33,801 nucleotides of DNA, from assembly GCA_012729375.1 (NCBI GenBank), contig JAAYDE010000019.1:1-33801 (forward strand). The letters are read 5' to 3'. This document shows, in pieces, positions 8,555 to 16,565 of this stretch. Source of the stretch: Deltaproteobacteria bacterium (GTDB lineage: Bacteria; Desulfobacterota; Desulfuromonadia; Desulfuromonadales; JAAYDE01). The position numbers and the translations under genes were made by a program. Positions within the stretch are counted from its first letter, which is position 1; the number at the start of each line of letters is the position of its first letter. A model generated the notes under the pieces. It did no database searches, had not been told where the DNA came from, and saw nothing but the letters and a program-made list of their open reading frames with translations.

Positions 8555-9982
8555 TTAAAATTTAAAATTATTTTTACGTTTTAAGATGTCAATTTCGTTC
8601 CAATTACGCAAAAAACGTTCTTTATCTTTTTTCCATGCCTTTTCAAAGGTAAATCCATTTTTATGGACCTTCATGGCATCGAGATCAATCAGCCAGAATT
8701 TCCCATTCCGCCAGATCAGATTGGTGCCCTTCATGTCGCCATGACTGATCCTCTCCCGGCGCAAAGCTTCGAATAACGCCGTCAAAGCTTCCCCCGCAGC
8801 GGCGGGAGGCTCTTCTTTACAGCGGGCCATCAACTCAAGGATATTCTCTCCCTCCACATATTCGGTGACCAGCCAGGAGCGGTCGCACAGGGGACCCCAG
8901 CGCTCTTCGATAAGGGCCAGAGGCCGGGGCGTGTCGATACCCGATTGACGCAGGCGGTGGCCGTTGAGCCAGGCCTTTCGCGCCCGGCTCCGGCGCCAGA
9001 AGCGCCTGAAATGCCGCCGGAACCCACCACGGTTGTAGCGTTTGACGACGACCGAGTGACCAGCCAGCTTCACCAGAACCACGGTGGTGCCGCCGCCAAG
9101 TTTGAGTGGTTCGCTTTGAGCCATCGTGGTATCGGGATCGGTGACGAGTTCCTCGAGCCATGGCGAGGCGGAGCGGACCATGCTGGAAAAGCGCCGGAAA
9201 CCCCTGGCGACACAAAAACCGCTGCTGTCGCGGAGGGTTTTGCCGAGATAATCCTCGAGGCGTTTGCGGCGCTGTTTTTGCGCCGCACGGGAAAGGCTCT
9301 CGGCAGTTATTTCGTCCTTCCCGCGCCCCTGATGATAAGCCGCCAGCAACCGGGGGAATGACCGGGTCAGGTCCGCCGGAAGCTGAGCCGCCAGCAAACC
9401 GAGATTTTCCAGCCGCTGCCATGTCCAGCGGCAGGGGGCGATTCCCCCGCCGTCCACGATCTTCAACTGTCCCTGATGGCAGAGGAAATTGGCAAAGTGA
9501 AGATCCTTCTGACACAATCCCGCTCGGTGCATGCGCCCCACCTGGGTAAAAAGCGGCTCCAGTATCTTTATTTGCGCCTCACCGTCCCCCTCATTTGCCC
9601 CCAGAGACTGCCAACGCTCCATCACACTCTCGGCGGGAGCGAGATTTTCGATCAGCAGGACCCCTCCCCCCCCAGCCAGAGAGCGGTTGTCCAGCATGAG
9701 AGGCGCCGGCAGGTTGCGTCGATGCAGCAGTTCCAAGCCGTCGATTTCCCGCTTCATCTGCCGCCGAAAACCGTTACGGGCAAAAAAAACCTTGCCTAGA
9801 ACCGACCGCCCCTGAAAGCATGCCTTGGCGGTGAGGCGCTTTCCAGGCAGAAGCCGGAGAACCGCCTCCACGGTCAAACGCTCGCCATCCGCCATTTCGA
9901 TATCGAAGGGGGCCGCCACATCGCGGCCGGCGCGGCGGAGATTCTCGCCATTGAGCAAGGCCATGGTCGGCGGCGTCTCCAT
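8555..9982 (-). CDS. double-domain kinase: two WaaP/RIO-like lipopolysaccharide kinase cores in one chain
   Basis: This 475-residue protein is about twice the usual length of a core LPS kinase. Residues 1 to about 225 form one kinase core: a lysine in LGKVFF (K64), the catalytic segment QKDLHFANFL (D160, N165), and a metal-binding VDGGG (D177). Residues about 290-475 form a second core: VVVKRY (K314), SHGDMKGTNLI (D416, N421), and LIDLDAM (D433). Both halves retain lysine, catalytic aspartate, asparagine and metal aspartate, so neither looks dead. The N-terminal half has Q instead of H before KD. The gene starts right after the waaP stop with no gap, so it probably phosphorylates the same LPS inner core; the sites are unknown. 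The C-terminus is AT-rich and ends in a short NNFKF tail. Confidence 0.75.
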   Translation of the reverse strand: METPPTMALLNGENLRRAGRDVAAPFDIEMADGERLTVEAVLRLLPGKRLTAKACFQGRSVLGKVFFARNGFRRQMKREIDGLELLHRRNLPAPLMLDNRSLAGGGGVLLIENLAPAESVMERWQSLGANEGDGEAQIKILEPLFTQVGRMHRAGLCQKDLHFANFLCHQGQLKIVDGGGIAPCRWTWQRLENLGLLAAQLPADLTRSFPRLLAAYHQGRGKDEITAESLSRAAQKQRRKRLEDYLGKTLRDSSGFCVARGFRRFSSMVRSASPWLEELVTDPDTTMAQSEPLKLGGGTTVVLVKLAGHSVVVKRYNRGGFRRHFRRFWRRSRARKAWLNGHRLRQSGIDTPRPLALIEERWGPLCDRSWLVTEYVEGENILELMARCKEEPPAAAGEALTALFEALRRERISHGDMKGTNLIWRNGKFWLIDLDAMKVHKNGFTFEKAWKKDKERFLRNWNEIDILKRKNNFKF

Positions 9983-10792
9983 TCAGTTGTCCGTTCCTGA
10001 CAGATATTTGCGTCGAAACCGTTCGGATAGGCGCTGCGCCTGGGCTTCCAGTTTTTGCAGCAAAGCTCCCTCGGCAAGCAAAATCTCCCCTAGCGGCCGG
10101 TTAAAGTAAATTCTCAAAAACCGCAGCTTATCCCTTTTTGTCAAACCAATTTTAAGAGCGGAAAAGTAAAGGCCGGCCAGATCCTTGTCGCGCCAGCGGC
10201 GGGGCACCTTTGATCGTACCTGGGCGCGGTGCAGATCGATCAGGGACAAGTGCGGTTTTTCCGGGGAGGGATCTTTTTGCATCAAAAAATGACACAGATA
10301 GAAGTCGCGGTGGTTTACCCCTCCCCGGTGCATGGCGCCGGCCATGCGGGCCACTTCGGCGACCAGGGCTCTTTTAATTCGGGCAGGAGGGGGTTTCTTT
10401 TGCCAGTTTGCCGTGAAATCCTCGAGGCTCACCGTATCGCCAAGATTCTCGGTGATGATGAAGGAGTGCCGGCGGGCCGGATTCCAGCCCCGACAGCCAA
10501 AAGCTACCGCCCTCATGGTCGGCACACCAAGATCGTGAAGCCTGCACAAGGCCTTCCATTCGTTCCCGGCGCCAAAAACAGGGAGCCGCCCCGAAAAGAG
10601 ATTTTTAAATATTTCCCCCCAGCCAATTCCGCGATGGATCTTGACGAAAAACCTTTGCCCCGCGATTTCCGTGCATAGAGTCCGCCGCGCCTCGAGAGCA
10701 CGGAAAACAGGACCTTCCAGATATTCAACGGCGGTGAAGGGGTCTTTTCCTTGCCACAGACGATCAAAAGGCGGCGCCAGAAAGAGTCCCAT
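9983..10792 (-). CDS. waaP: lipopolysaccharide core heptose(I) kinase WaaP/RfaP
   Basis: This 269-residue protein is very close to enterobacterial RfaP throughout. The N-terminus has LWQGKDPF and RRTLCTEIAGQRFFVKIHRG (K51 as ATP-binding lysine). FIITENLGDTVSLEDF lies at about 111-126. The catalytic loop is GVNHRDFYLCHFL (D163), followed by LIDLHRAQVR and RRWRDKDLAGLYFS. The enzyme phosphorylates the first inner-core heptose from ATP at the cytoplasmic face before export, which helps stabilise the outer membrane. The ATG overlaps the waaG stop as TGATG, so the two are translationally coupled. The heptosyltransferase WaaC that makes the acceptor lies at 14233. Length and motifs are normal for the family. 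Confidence 0.95.
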   Translation of the reverse strand: MGLFLAPPFDRLWQGKDPFTAVEYLEGPVFRALEARRTLCTEIAGQRFFVKIHRGIGWGEIFKNLFSGRLPVFGAGNEWKALCRLHDLGVPTMRAVAFGCRGWNPARRHSFIITENLGDTVSLEDFTANWQKKPPPARIKRALVAEVARMAGAMHRGGVNHRDFYLCHFLMQKDPSPEKPHLSLIDLHRAQVRSKVPRRWRDKDLAGLYFSALKIGLTKRDKLRFLRIYFNRPLGEILLAEGALLQKLEAQAQRLSERFRRKYLSGTDN

Positions 10793-11910
10793 CAGGACCT
10801 CCCGGCAATCAAATCTGCAGCCTTTTCGTGAAGGCTGTAGATGTCGGCCTGTTCGGCAAAGGCCAAACCGTTGGCCGACCAGCGGGCACGCCCAGCCGAA
10901 TCCTCCAGCATGGAAGCCAGTTCCCCATTCAAATCAACTTGGCGGTAAGGCGACGGAAGCACCTTCCCCGCCTCGGCCTTCTGAATATAATGGGCGTAGC
11001 CGCAGACATCGGTCGCCAGCACTGGCAGACCGGCGACGACGGCCTCAAGCAAAACGGTGCCGGTGTTTTCATTATAGGCCGGATGGATCAGCAGATCGGA
11101 AGCAAAAAGAAAGCGGGGCACATCATCCCTTCCCGGCAAAAGAGTGAGCCGGTCCGCGATCCCCAGCCGCCGCGCCAGACGGATGAAAGGGACGGCGTTG
11201 TCACGGCCGATGACCACCAGACGGCTGCGCCGGGAAAGCCCCTCGGGCAGCGAGGCAAAAGCCGTCAAGGCGCGATCCAGCCCCTTGGTGCGAAAACCGG
11301 AACCGACCTGCAGCACAATCAGATCCCTTTCGTTGAAGCCCAACTCCTCCCGGACTTCCCGCCGGATGCCGGTCACATCGCCCGGGGCGCGCCGGTCCAC
11401 GGAGATGCCGGGAGGAAGAGGATGGAAGCGATTGGCCTCGGTGCCATAACGGCGCCGATAAAGTTCCTCCTGCTGCCGGGAAAGAATCAAAATCTGCGTT
11501 TTCTCCCCGGCACCGAACACCGCCTTTTCGAAAGCCGCATGATGACGGAAGCGGGGGGTCAATCTGTAGAAAAAACCGCGCTGGGTCAGGGCGCGGTCGA
11601 GAAAACAGGGATCGGCGGCGTAGTATAAATCCAGGCCCGGCATCCTATTGAAGCCGACCAGGCGATCGACGGGGCGTTTGACGAGGTCGTCCTGAACCCA
11701 ACGGGCGAAGCGGGTGTTTCTCGACACCCGAAAGAAGGACGGGGCGGGAACCAGGACCAGTTCCATCCCTTCCGGGAACTCCCCCTCCCAACACAAAGTG
11801 TAGACTCGCACCTGGTGGCCGCGTCGCGAACACTCCAGGGCGATGCGCAGGAAATCCCGCTGCAGCCCGCCATAGGGGAAATAGGTATAGAGACAAAAAC
11901 CGATCAACAT
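10792..11910 (-). CDS. waaG: lipopolysaccharide core glycosyltransferase WaaG (GT4 glucosyltransferase I type)
   Basis: This 372-residue protein aligns end to end with E. coli WaaG. It has FCLYTYFPYGGLQRDFLRIA at the N-terminus, GFNRMPGLDLYYAADPCF in the first domain, LPPGI then LQVGSGFRTKGLDRA at the domain junction, and the donor-site HPAYNENTGTVLLEAVVAGLPVL. WaaG adds the first outer-core hexose to heptose II. The ATG at 11910 is chosen because AGGTG sits 8 nt upstream and the family sequence begins exactly there. An in-frame start at 11970 would add 20 residues encoded by the neighbouring repeat and is very probably an annotation artefact. It is coupled to waaP downstream. Confidence 0.93.
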   Translation of the reverse strand: MLIGFCLYTYFPYGGLQRDFLRIALECSRRGHQVRVYTLCWEGEFPEGMELVLVPAPSFFRVSRNTRFARWVQDDLVKRPVDRLVGFNRMPGLDLYYAADPCFLDRALTQRGFFYRLTPRFRHHAAFEKAVFGAGEKTQILILSRQQEELYRRRYGTEANRFHPLPPGISVDRRAPGDVTGIRREVREELGFNERDLIVLQVGSGFRTKGLDRALTAFASLPEGLSRRSRLVVIGRDNAVPFIRLARRLGIADRLTLLPGRDDVPRFLFASDLLIHPAYNENTGTVLLEAVVAGLPVLATDVCGYAHYIQKAEAGKVLPSPYRQVDLNGELASMLEDSAGRARWSANGLAFAEQADIYSLHEKAADLIAGRS

Positions 11911-11920
11911 ATGTTCAACA

Positions 11921-12020
11921 CCTGTCACTGGTAATTGGTGACTGGTAACTGGTGATTGGTGACTGGTCACCGCCTTTTATCTTTTGATTCTAACTAGTTA
12001 CCAGTCACCAGTCACCGCCT
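11921..12020. repeat. CAGTCACC-type intergenic repeat, copy A
   Basis: The left part (11925-11972) is a run of GGTGACTGGT/AACTGGT-type units. After an AT-rich spacer, the right part is TAACTAGTTACCAGTCACC and continues to about 12016. The segment 11937-11953 is complementary to 11993-12009 at 16 of 17 positions, so a long hairpin can form. The spacer-plus-right-arm unit recurs at copies B and C in the same orientation. It lies between rfbD and waaG. Confidence 0.85.
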
Positions 12021-12030
12021 TTCCCACGAA

Positions 12031-12924
12031 CTACGCGCCGATTTTCCCCAAGCGCCGGTCGAGATAACGACCCAACGCCTCCCGCCAATGGGGAACGTCA
12101 CACCCCGTGGCGGCACGGTACTTCCCTTTGTCCATCAAAGAAAAGGCGGGACGCGGGGCCGGCAGGGGGTAGTCCTCAGTCCGAATGGGCACGATCCTCT
12201 CCACTTTGAGTTTGGCGCCCCGCTGTCGCGCTCCCTCGACAATGGCACACGCAAATTCATGCCAGCTGCATTTTCCTTCGTTGGAAAAATGATAGACGCC
12301 GAAAAGTTCTGTTTTCAGCAGCCGGAAGAGGCCACCAGCCAGATCGTCGGTCAGGGTCGGACTGCCTATCTGGTCGGCGACGATGCGGATCTCTTCCTTT
12401 TCCCCGGCCAGGCGCAGGATGGTTTCCACAAAATTTTTGCCGTGAGGGCCATACAGCCAACTGGTGCGGACGATGAAGAAACGCTCCAGTCCCCTCTCCA
12501 AAATTGCCTGTTCACCGGCCAGTTTGGAGCGCCCGTAGGCGGATTGGGGGCCGGTGTCATCCTCCTCGCGGTAAGGGATTGAGCTGGCGCCGTCAAAGAC
12601 ATAATCGGTAGATACGTGAACCAGCACGGCCGCTAATTTTTTGGCCAGAGCGGCCAGCAGCCCCGGCCCCTCGCCGTTGATGTGCAGGGCCAGTTCCTGT
12701 TCTTTTTCACAGGCGTCAACGGCGGTATGGGCGGCACAGTTGACGATGATGTCGGGCGAGCTTTCCTGGAGGATTTTTGCCACCAAAGAGGGCTGGAGAA
12801 GATCCACCTGGGGATAGTTCCCTGCCACCAGCTCATAACCGACGGGCAAAGCTTCCTGGACCGTCTGCCCCAGCATGCCGTTGGCCCCGATCAGAACCAG
12901 TTTTATTGGCGCGCCCATACTCAT
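12031..12924 (-). CDS. rfbD: dTDP-4-dehydrorhamnose reductase
   Basis: This 297-residue short-chain reductase makes dTDP-L-rhamnose from dTDP-4-dehydrorhamnose using NAD(P)H. It shows the Rossmann motif IGANGMLGQ (12-20), STDYVFDG (105-112) and the catalytic pair in [11 protein letters not shown] (Y130, K134). The C-terminal [12 protein letters not shown] fits the RmlD substrate domain. The ATG at 12924 overlaps the rfbB stop as ATGA. A second ATG at 12918 has better spacing to the GGAGG upstream, so the true start may be two codons later. The partner genes rfbA and rfbC are not in this window. The gene pair is flanked on both sides by copies of the same repeat. Confidence 0.93.
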   Translation of the reverse strand: MSMGAPIKLVLIGANGMLGQTVQEALPVGYELVAGNYPQVDLLQPSLVAKILQESSPDIIVNCAAHTAVDACEKEQELALHINGEGPGLLAALAKKLAAVLVHVSTDYVFDGASSIPYREEDDTGPQSAYGRSKLAGEQAILERGLERFFIVRTSWLYGPHGKNFVETILRLAGEKEEIRIVADQIGSPTLTDDLAGGLFRLLKTELFGVYHFSNEGKCSWHEFACAIVEGARQRGAKLKVERIVPIRTEDYPLPAPRPAFSLMDKGKYRAATGCDVPHWREALGRYLDRRLGKIGA

Positions 12925-13991
12925 CGTCCTCCATACAAAGTTTCATAGTATTCTTGATAAGTACCATCCAGCACCCCCTTGAGCCAGGCATCGTTGGCCA
13001 GATACCAGGAGATGGTGCGCCGCAGCCCCTCCTGAAAGGAGGTCTGCGGCCGCCAGCCGAGCTCCCGGCGGATCTTGCCGGCATCGATGGCGTAGCGGCG
13101 GTCGTGGCCGGGACGATCGGTGACGAAGCGGATCAGGGTCGTCCGGGGTCTCCCGGCGGACAAGGGAGGGGCCATCTCGTCCAACAGGTCACAGATGGTG
13201 GTGACGATCTCGATATTCTGTTTTTCGTTATGGCCGCCGATGTTGTAGGTCTCGCCGGGGACGCCTTTACTCAAAACGGTCCGCAGCGCGGCGCAATGAT
13301 CTTCCACGTAAAGCCAGTCGCGGACATTCCTGCCGTCTCCGTAAACCGGCAGTTCCCGCCCGTTGAGAGCGTTGTTGATGATCAACGGCATCAATTTTTC
13401 GGGAAACTGAAACGGTCCGTAGTTGTTGGAGCAGTTGGTGATGATCGCAGGCAGGCCGTAGGTATGGAAATAGGCACTGACCAGATGATCCGCGGAAGCC
13501 TTGCTGGCCGAATAGGGGGAGCGGGGGTCGTAGGGAGTCGCTTCGGTGAAATAGCCGCTGGGTCCAAGGGAGCCGTAGACCTCGTCGGTGCTGACATGCA
13601 GAAACCGGCGGGCGGAGTCTTTTGCGGAAGCGCCGAGCCAGGCGTTGCGGGCGGCTTCCAGAAGGACAAAGGTTCCCACCACGTTGGTCTGGACGAAAGC
13701 CTCGGGCCCATAGATACTGCGGTCGACATGGGATTCGGCCGCAAAGTGGACCAGCGCATCAGGATTCTCTTCGGCGAAGAGGCGTTCCACCAGCACGGCG
13801 TCGCAGATATCGCCATGAATGAAACGGTAGCGGGAATTTCCGCAAACGTCGGCAAGATTGGCCAGGTTCCCGGCATAGGTCAGCTTGTCCAGGTTGATGA
13901 TGCGGACCTCTGGCGCCTTGGCGAGCAGATAGCGGATGAAATTGGTGCCGATAAAGCCGCAGCCCCCTGTCACCAGCAGAGTTTTGGTCAT
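12921..13991 (-). CDS. rfbB: dTDP-glucose 4,6-dehydratase
   Basis: This 356-residue extended SDR enzyme converts dTDP-D-glucose to dTDP-4-keto-6-deoxy-D-glucose with tightly bound NAD. It has [15 protein letters not shown] (9-23), DKLTYAGNL (35-43), [12 protein letters not shown] (82-93), VSTDEVYG (133-140, with T135-D136-E137) and [11 protein letters not shown] (Y160, K164), the complete RmlB active site. [14 protein letters not shown] occurs further on. It feeds RfbD, whose start overlaps its stop. The product serves rhamnose or other 6-deoxyhexose units of LPS. Upstream lies an AT-rich low-complexity stretch and repeat copy B. The ribosome binding site is weak. Confidence 0.95.
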   Translation of the reverse strand: MTKTLLVTGGCGFIGTNFIRYLLAKAPEVRIINLDKLTYAGNLANLADVCGNSRYRFIHGDICDAVLVERLFAEENPDALVHFAAESHVDRSIYGPEAFVQTNVVGTFVLLEAARNAWLGASAKDSARRFLHVSTDEVYGSLGPSGYFTEATPYDPRSPYSASKASADHLVSAYFHTYGLPAIITNCSNNYGPFQFPEKLMPLIINNALNGRELPVYGDGRNVRDWLYVEDHCAALRTVLSKGVPGETYNIGGHNEKQNIEIVTTICDLLDEMAPPLSAGRPRTTLIRFVTDRPGHDRRYAIDAGKIRRELGWRPQTSFQEGLRRTISWYLANDAWLKGVLDGTYQEYYETLYGGR

Positions 13992-14094
13992 GGAATAATT
14001 CTTCGGGTTGCAGGTTTTAAGTTTTTAGATTTAAGATTTAAGTTTAAGTTTTCAAGTTCAAAAATTCAATTTATTTGACCTTTTTTCTCTTCAC
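13992..14094. repeat. AT-rich low-complexity tract upstream of rfbB
   Basis: Around 14015-14062 the sequence is built of near-repeats of TTTAAG/TTTAAGTTT units, reading on the minus strand as AACTTAAA-type units. It is unlike the GC-rich genes on both sides. It could carry the rfbB promoter, but no clear -35/-10 pair stands out. Confidence 0.5.
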
Positions 14095-14232
14095 TCGTTA
14101 CTGGTGACTAGTGATTGGTGACTGCTTTTTATCTTTTGATTTTAACTAGCTACCAGTCACTAGTCACTGCTTTTTTGCCACGAGCACTACGAACTGCCCT
14201 TCCCTTGTCACTCATCACTTGTCACGGTTTTT
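14095..14232. repeat. CAGTCACC-type intergenic repeat, copy B
   Basis: The core is the same as in copy A, with arms 14104-14119 and 14152-14167 complementary at 15 of 16 positions around an AT-rich loop. It is followed by a tail of CACGAGCACTACGAACTG and CTTGTCACTCATCACTTGTC type that is shared with copy C. It sits between waaC and rfbB in the same orientation as A and C. Confidence 0.85.
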
Positions 14233-15270
14233 TCACCTCAGCCGTTTCTCAACCGCGCGGGCAACTTCCTGGACGGGGATGGAGCGGCTGCATTCCTTTT
14301 CCCTGGTACATTGTTTCAGAAGACAGGGAGAACAGTCCAGAGGGGCCTGCAAAAAGAGGTGATGTGGCCCGCGGGGGGCGTTGCGCCGGGCGTCCGTGGC
14401 GCGGAACAGGGACACCGTGGGCCGGCCCAGGGCGGCGGCTATGTGCAGCGGCCCGGTATCGCCGGCGACGACGAGATCGGCGTGACTCAGCAGAGCGACC
14501 AGATCGCGGATCTCCCCGCCTCGCCAGAGGATGGCCCGCCCGCCGCTTTCTCTGCGGATTTCCGTGACCAGTTCCTTTTCTTCCCGATTTCCCCAGGTCA
14601 GCACGAAATGAAGATCTTCCCGGCTGTGGAAATGTCTCAACAGCTGCGCCCAGCACCCCCGGTGCCACATCTTGGTTGCCCAGGTGGTTCCCGGATGACA
14701 GACGACCATTTGTCCCCATCCGCAGCCATTGTCCTTAAGCCAGTCGTTTACAGCGGCCGACGCCCCGGGCTGGGGGATGAGACAATCCCCGAAGGAAGGG
14801 GTTTCCCCGCCGGGAAAAGCGGCACGCACCACCGCCAGGGATCGGTCGGCAATATGAAAGGCGCCGTCGCCAAGAGCTATCCGGCGATTGGTTGCCAGCA
14901 GGTTCAGCCCTTCGCGGACATGGGCGCGATCGAAACCGAACCGTTGGGGAGCGCCAGAAATAAAGGTATAAAAGCCGCTTTTGGCGTTGCCCTGGAGATC
15001 GAAAACATAATCATAGCGGGTCGCGCGGATTCGGTGGATGACTTGCCACATCCGTTTCAGCTCTGCAAAGGAGCGTTTTTTGCGCACGGCTCGGGTGTTG
15101 ACAGGAAGAAAATGATCAAGATAGGGAAGTGGTGCCAGGATTTGGGCGAAGCTCTCCTCCACCAGCCAGTCGATGCGGGCGTCGGGCAACCGGCTGCGGA
15201 GATAAAGTGCGGCCGGCAAGGCATGGACCACGTCACCGAGGGCGCTGATCTTAACAATGAGTATTTTCAT
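14233..15270 (-). CDS. waaC: lipopolysaccharide heptosyltransferase I (WaaC type)
   Basis: This 345-residue GT9 enzyme transfers L-glycero-D-manno-heptose from its ADP donor to Kdo. The N-terminus reads ILIVKISALGDVVHALPA, with the catalytic D13 expected for WaaC. DWLVEESFAQI follows at 34-44. The phosphate-binding lysine lies in HPGTTWATKMW (K200), and the donor motif AGDTGPLHIAAALGRPTVSLF is at 269-289. The match to WaaC is better than to WaaF because of the VEE(S/G)FAQI segment. A second heptosyltransferase is not in this window. It follows the Trm112-like gene by 28 nt and ends next to repeat B. Confidence 0.88.
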   Translation of the reverse strand: MKILIVKISALGDVVHALPAALYLRSRLPDARIDWLVEESFAQILAPLPYLDHFLPVNTRAVRKKRSFAELKRMWQVIHRIRATRYDYVFDLQGNAKSGFYTFISGAPQRFGFDRAHVREGLNLLATNRRIALGDGAFHIADRSLAVVRAAFPGGETPSFGDCLIPQPGASAAVNDWLKDNGCGWGQMVVCHPGTTWATKMWHRGCWAQLLRHFHSREDLHFVLTWGNREEKELVTEIRRESGGRAILWRGGEIRDLVALLSHADLVVAGDTGPLHIAAALGRPTVSLFRATDARRNAPRGPHHLFLQAPLDCSPCLLKQCTREKECSRSIPVQEVARAVEKRLR

Positions 15271-15298
15271 GGGGAGGATTCGGCAAAGAGGTTTTCCC

Positions 15299-15493
15299 TC
15301 ATTTTTCGGGCCCGGATAAAAAAGACTCCACCGGGACGGCCTCGCTGACCACCATCCTGGGGATGCCGTCCCGAACCGGGTAAGCGATGCCGCAGGGCCG
15401 GCAAATCAAAAAGGAACCTTGGGAACCGGCGACGACTTTTCCCCGGCACTGGGGACAGATTAGGATTGCCAGTAGTTTTTCAGGAACCGCCAC
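15299..15493 (-). CDS. Trm112/UPF0434-like small zinc-ribbon protein
   Basis: This 64-residue protein has four cysteines in two pairs, CPQC (13-16) and CRPC (31-34), and ends the core with GIAYPVRDGIPRMV, the standard Trm112/YcaR pattern. Eukaryotic and archaeal Trm112 activates methyltransferases. Bacterial copies commonly sit next to lpxK and kdsB, as here. It overlaps the lpxK 3' end by 14 nt and precedes waaC. Function in bacteria is not established. Confidence 0.88.
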   Translation of the reverse strand: MAVPEKLLAILICPQCRGKVVAGSQGSFLICRPCGIAYPVRDGIPRMVVSEAVPVESFLSGPEK

Positions 15494-16565
15494 GGCCGCC
15501 TCCTTGGTTCAAGAGCCGCCGAAGAAGGCTCTTCAATTCCTCCGCTTCGTGGAATTCCACCCCCAGTCCAACCTGATAGCAGGGAACGGGAAACTCCGCT
15601 TCCAGAAGTTTGACGCCGTCCTTTTCTGTGGTCACCAGATAATCCAGGCCTTCGGCCAGATCGCAGACGGCCTTCAACTCCCGGGCGCCATAGCGTACAT
15701 GGTCGTCAAAGGGTAGCTTTCTCGCAAGATGCAGCCCGTACCGATCCAGATCATCGAAAAACCGCGCCGGGTCGGCGATCCCGGCAAAGGCCGCCCCTTT
15801 CAACGGCGCCAGGTCGGCCAGAGCCACCCCAACACCGTTGAGGGAAACAGCTATCGGATAGAGCACATGGCGGCAGTGCAACACCTTCCCCGGAACCGGA
15901 AAAGGTGTCTCATCCCCGCGCCAGCGGGTAAACACAAAAAGGTTCCCGCGCCGCAGGGCGCCGGGAAACTCGCGGAGCGGCCCGGCGGGAAGCACACGGC
16001 CGTTGCCCAGAGGCCTTTGGGCATCGAGAAGAACGATATCAAGATGACGCTTCACCGCCAGATGCTGAAAGCCGTCGTCAAGGATGACCACTTCGGCGCC
16101 GAATTCCCGGATCGCCCGTTCCACGGCCGAGCGCCGCCGCCGCGCCACGAGAACCAGCAAATCGGGGTTGCGGCAGGAAAGAAGATAGGGCTCATCCCCG
16201 GCCATTCCGGGAGCGATCTCAGGGCCGTGCCCTTCGCTCACCACCCGTTCTTCCTCGATCCTTTTCCGTCCGTAGCCGCGGCTGACGACAGCGACCTTTT
16301 TCCCGGACTCGGTGAGAATCCGCCCGATATGGTCGACGACGGGAGTTTTTCCGGTACCACCGGCGGTCAGGTTTCCCACCGATATGACGGGCACCGGCGC
16401 TTGCCAGGAAGAAATAATTCCCGTGCGGTAAAGCCTTTCCCGGACCCAGCCCAGGCCGCCGTAAACCAGCCCGCAGGCGCTCAACAGATGAAAAAGAACC
16501 CGTTCCCAGGCCGTTTGGGGGCCGCTGCGCAGCAAACGATGGAAATGATCGCCCGGGAAACCCAT
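15480..16565 (-). CDS. lpxK: tetraacyldisaccharide 4'-kinase LpxK
   Basis: This 361-residue enzyme phosphorylates the 4' position of the tetraacyldisaccharide 1-phosphate lipid A precursor from ATP at the inner membrane. There is an N-terminal hydrophobic patch (about 23-40), then the Walker A GNLTAGGTGKTP (64-75), SRGYGRK and VILDDGFQHL, the LpxK-specific active-site segment. The C-terminus has LVTTEKDGVKL. The ATG at 16565 shares its A with the waaA stop (TGATG), showing translational coupling. A longer in-frame start at 16661 lies inside waaA and is rejected. Size and motifs are typical. Confidence 0.95.
   Translation of the reverse strand: MGFPGDHFHRLLRSGPQTAWERVLFHLLSACGLVYGGLGWVRERLYRTGIISSWQAPVPVISVGNLTAGGTGKTPVVDHIGRILTESGKKVAVVSRGYGRKRIEEERVVSEGHGPEIAPGMAGDEPYLLSCRNPDLLVLVARRRRSAVERAIREFGAEVVILDDGFQHLAVKRHLDIVLLDAQRPLGNGRVLPAGPLREFPGALRRGNLFVFTRWRGDETPFPVPGKVLHCRHVLYPIAVSLNGVGVALADLAPLKGAAFAGIADPARFFDDLDRYGLHLARKLPFDDHVRYGARELKAVCDLAEGLDYLVTTEKDGVKLLEAEFPVPCYQVGLGVEFHEAEELKSLLRRLLNQGGGRGGS

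Noticed and set aside
11921..12020. Possible CRISPR array in the repeated GGTGACTGGT units
   Set aside because: Units are short, irregular and directly adjoining, with no uniform spacers and no cas genes.
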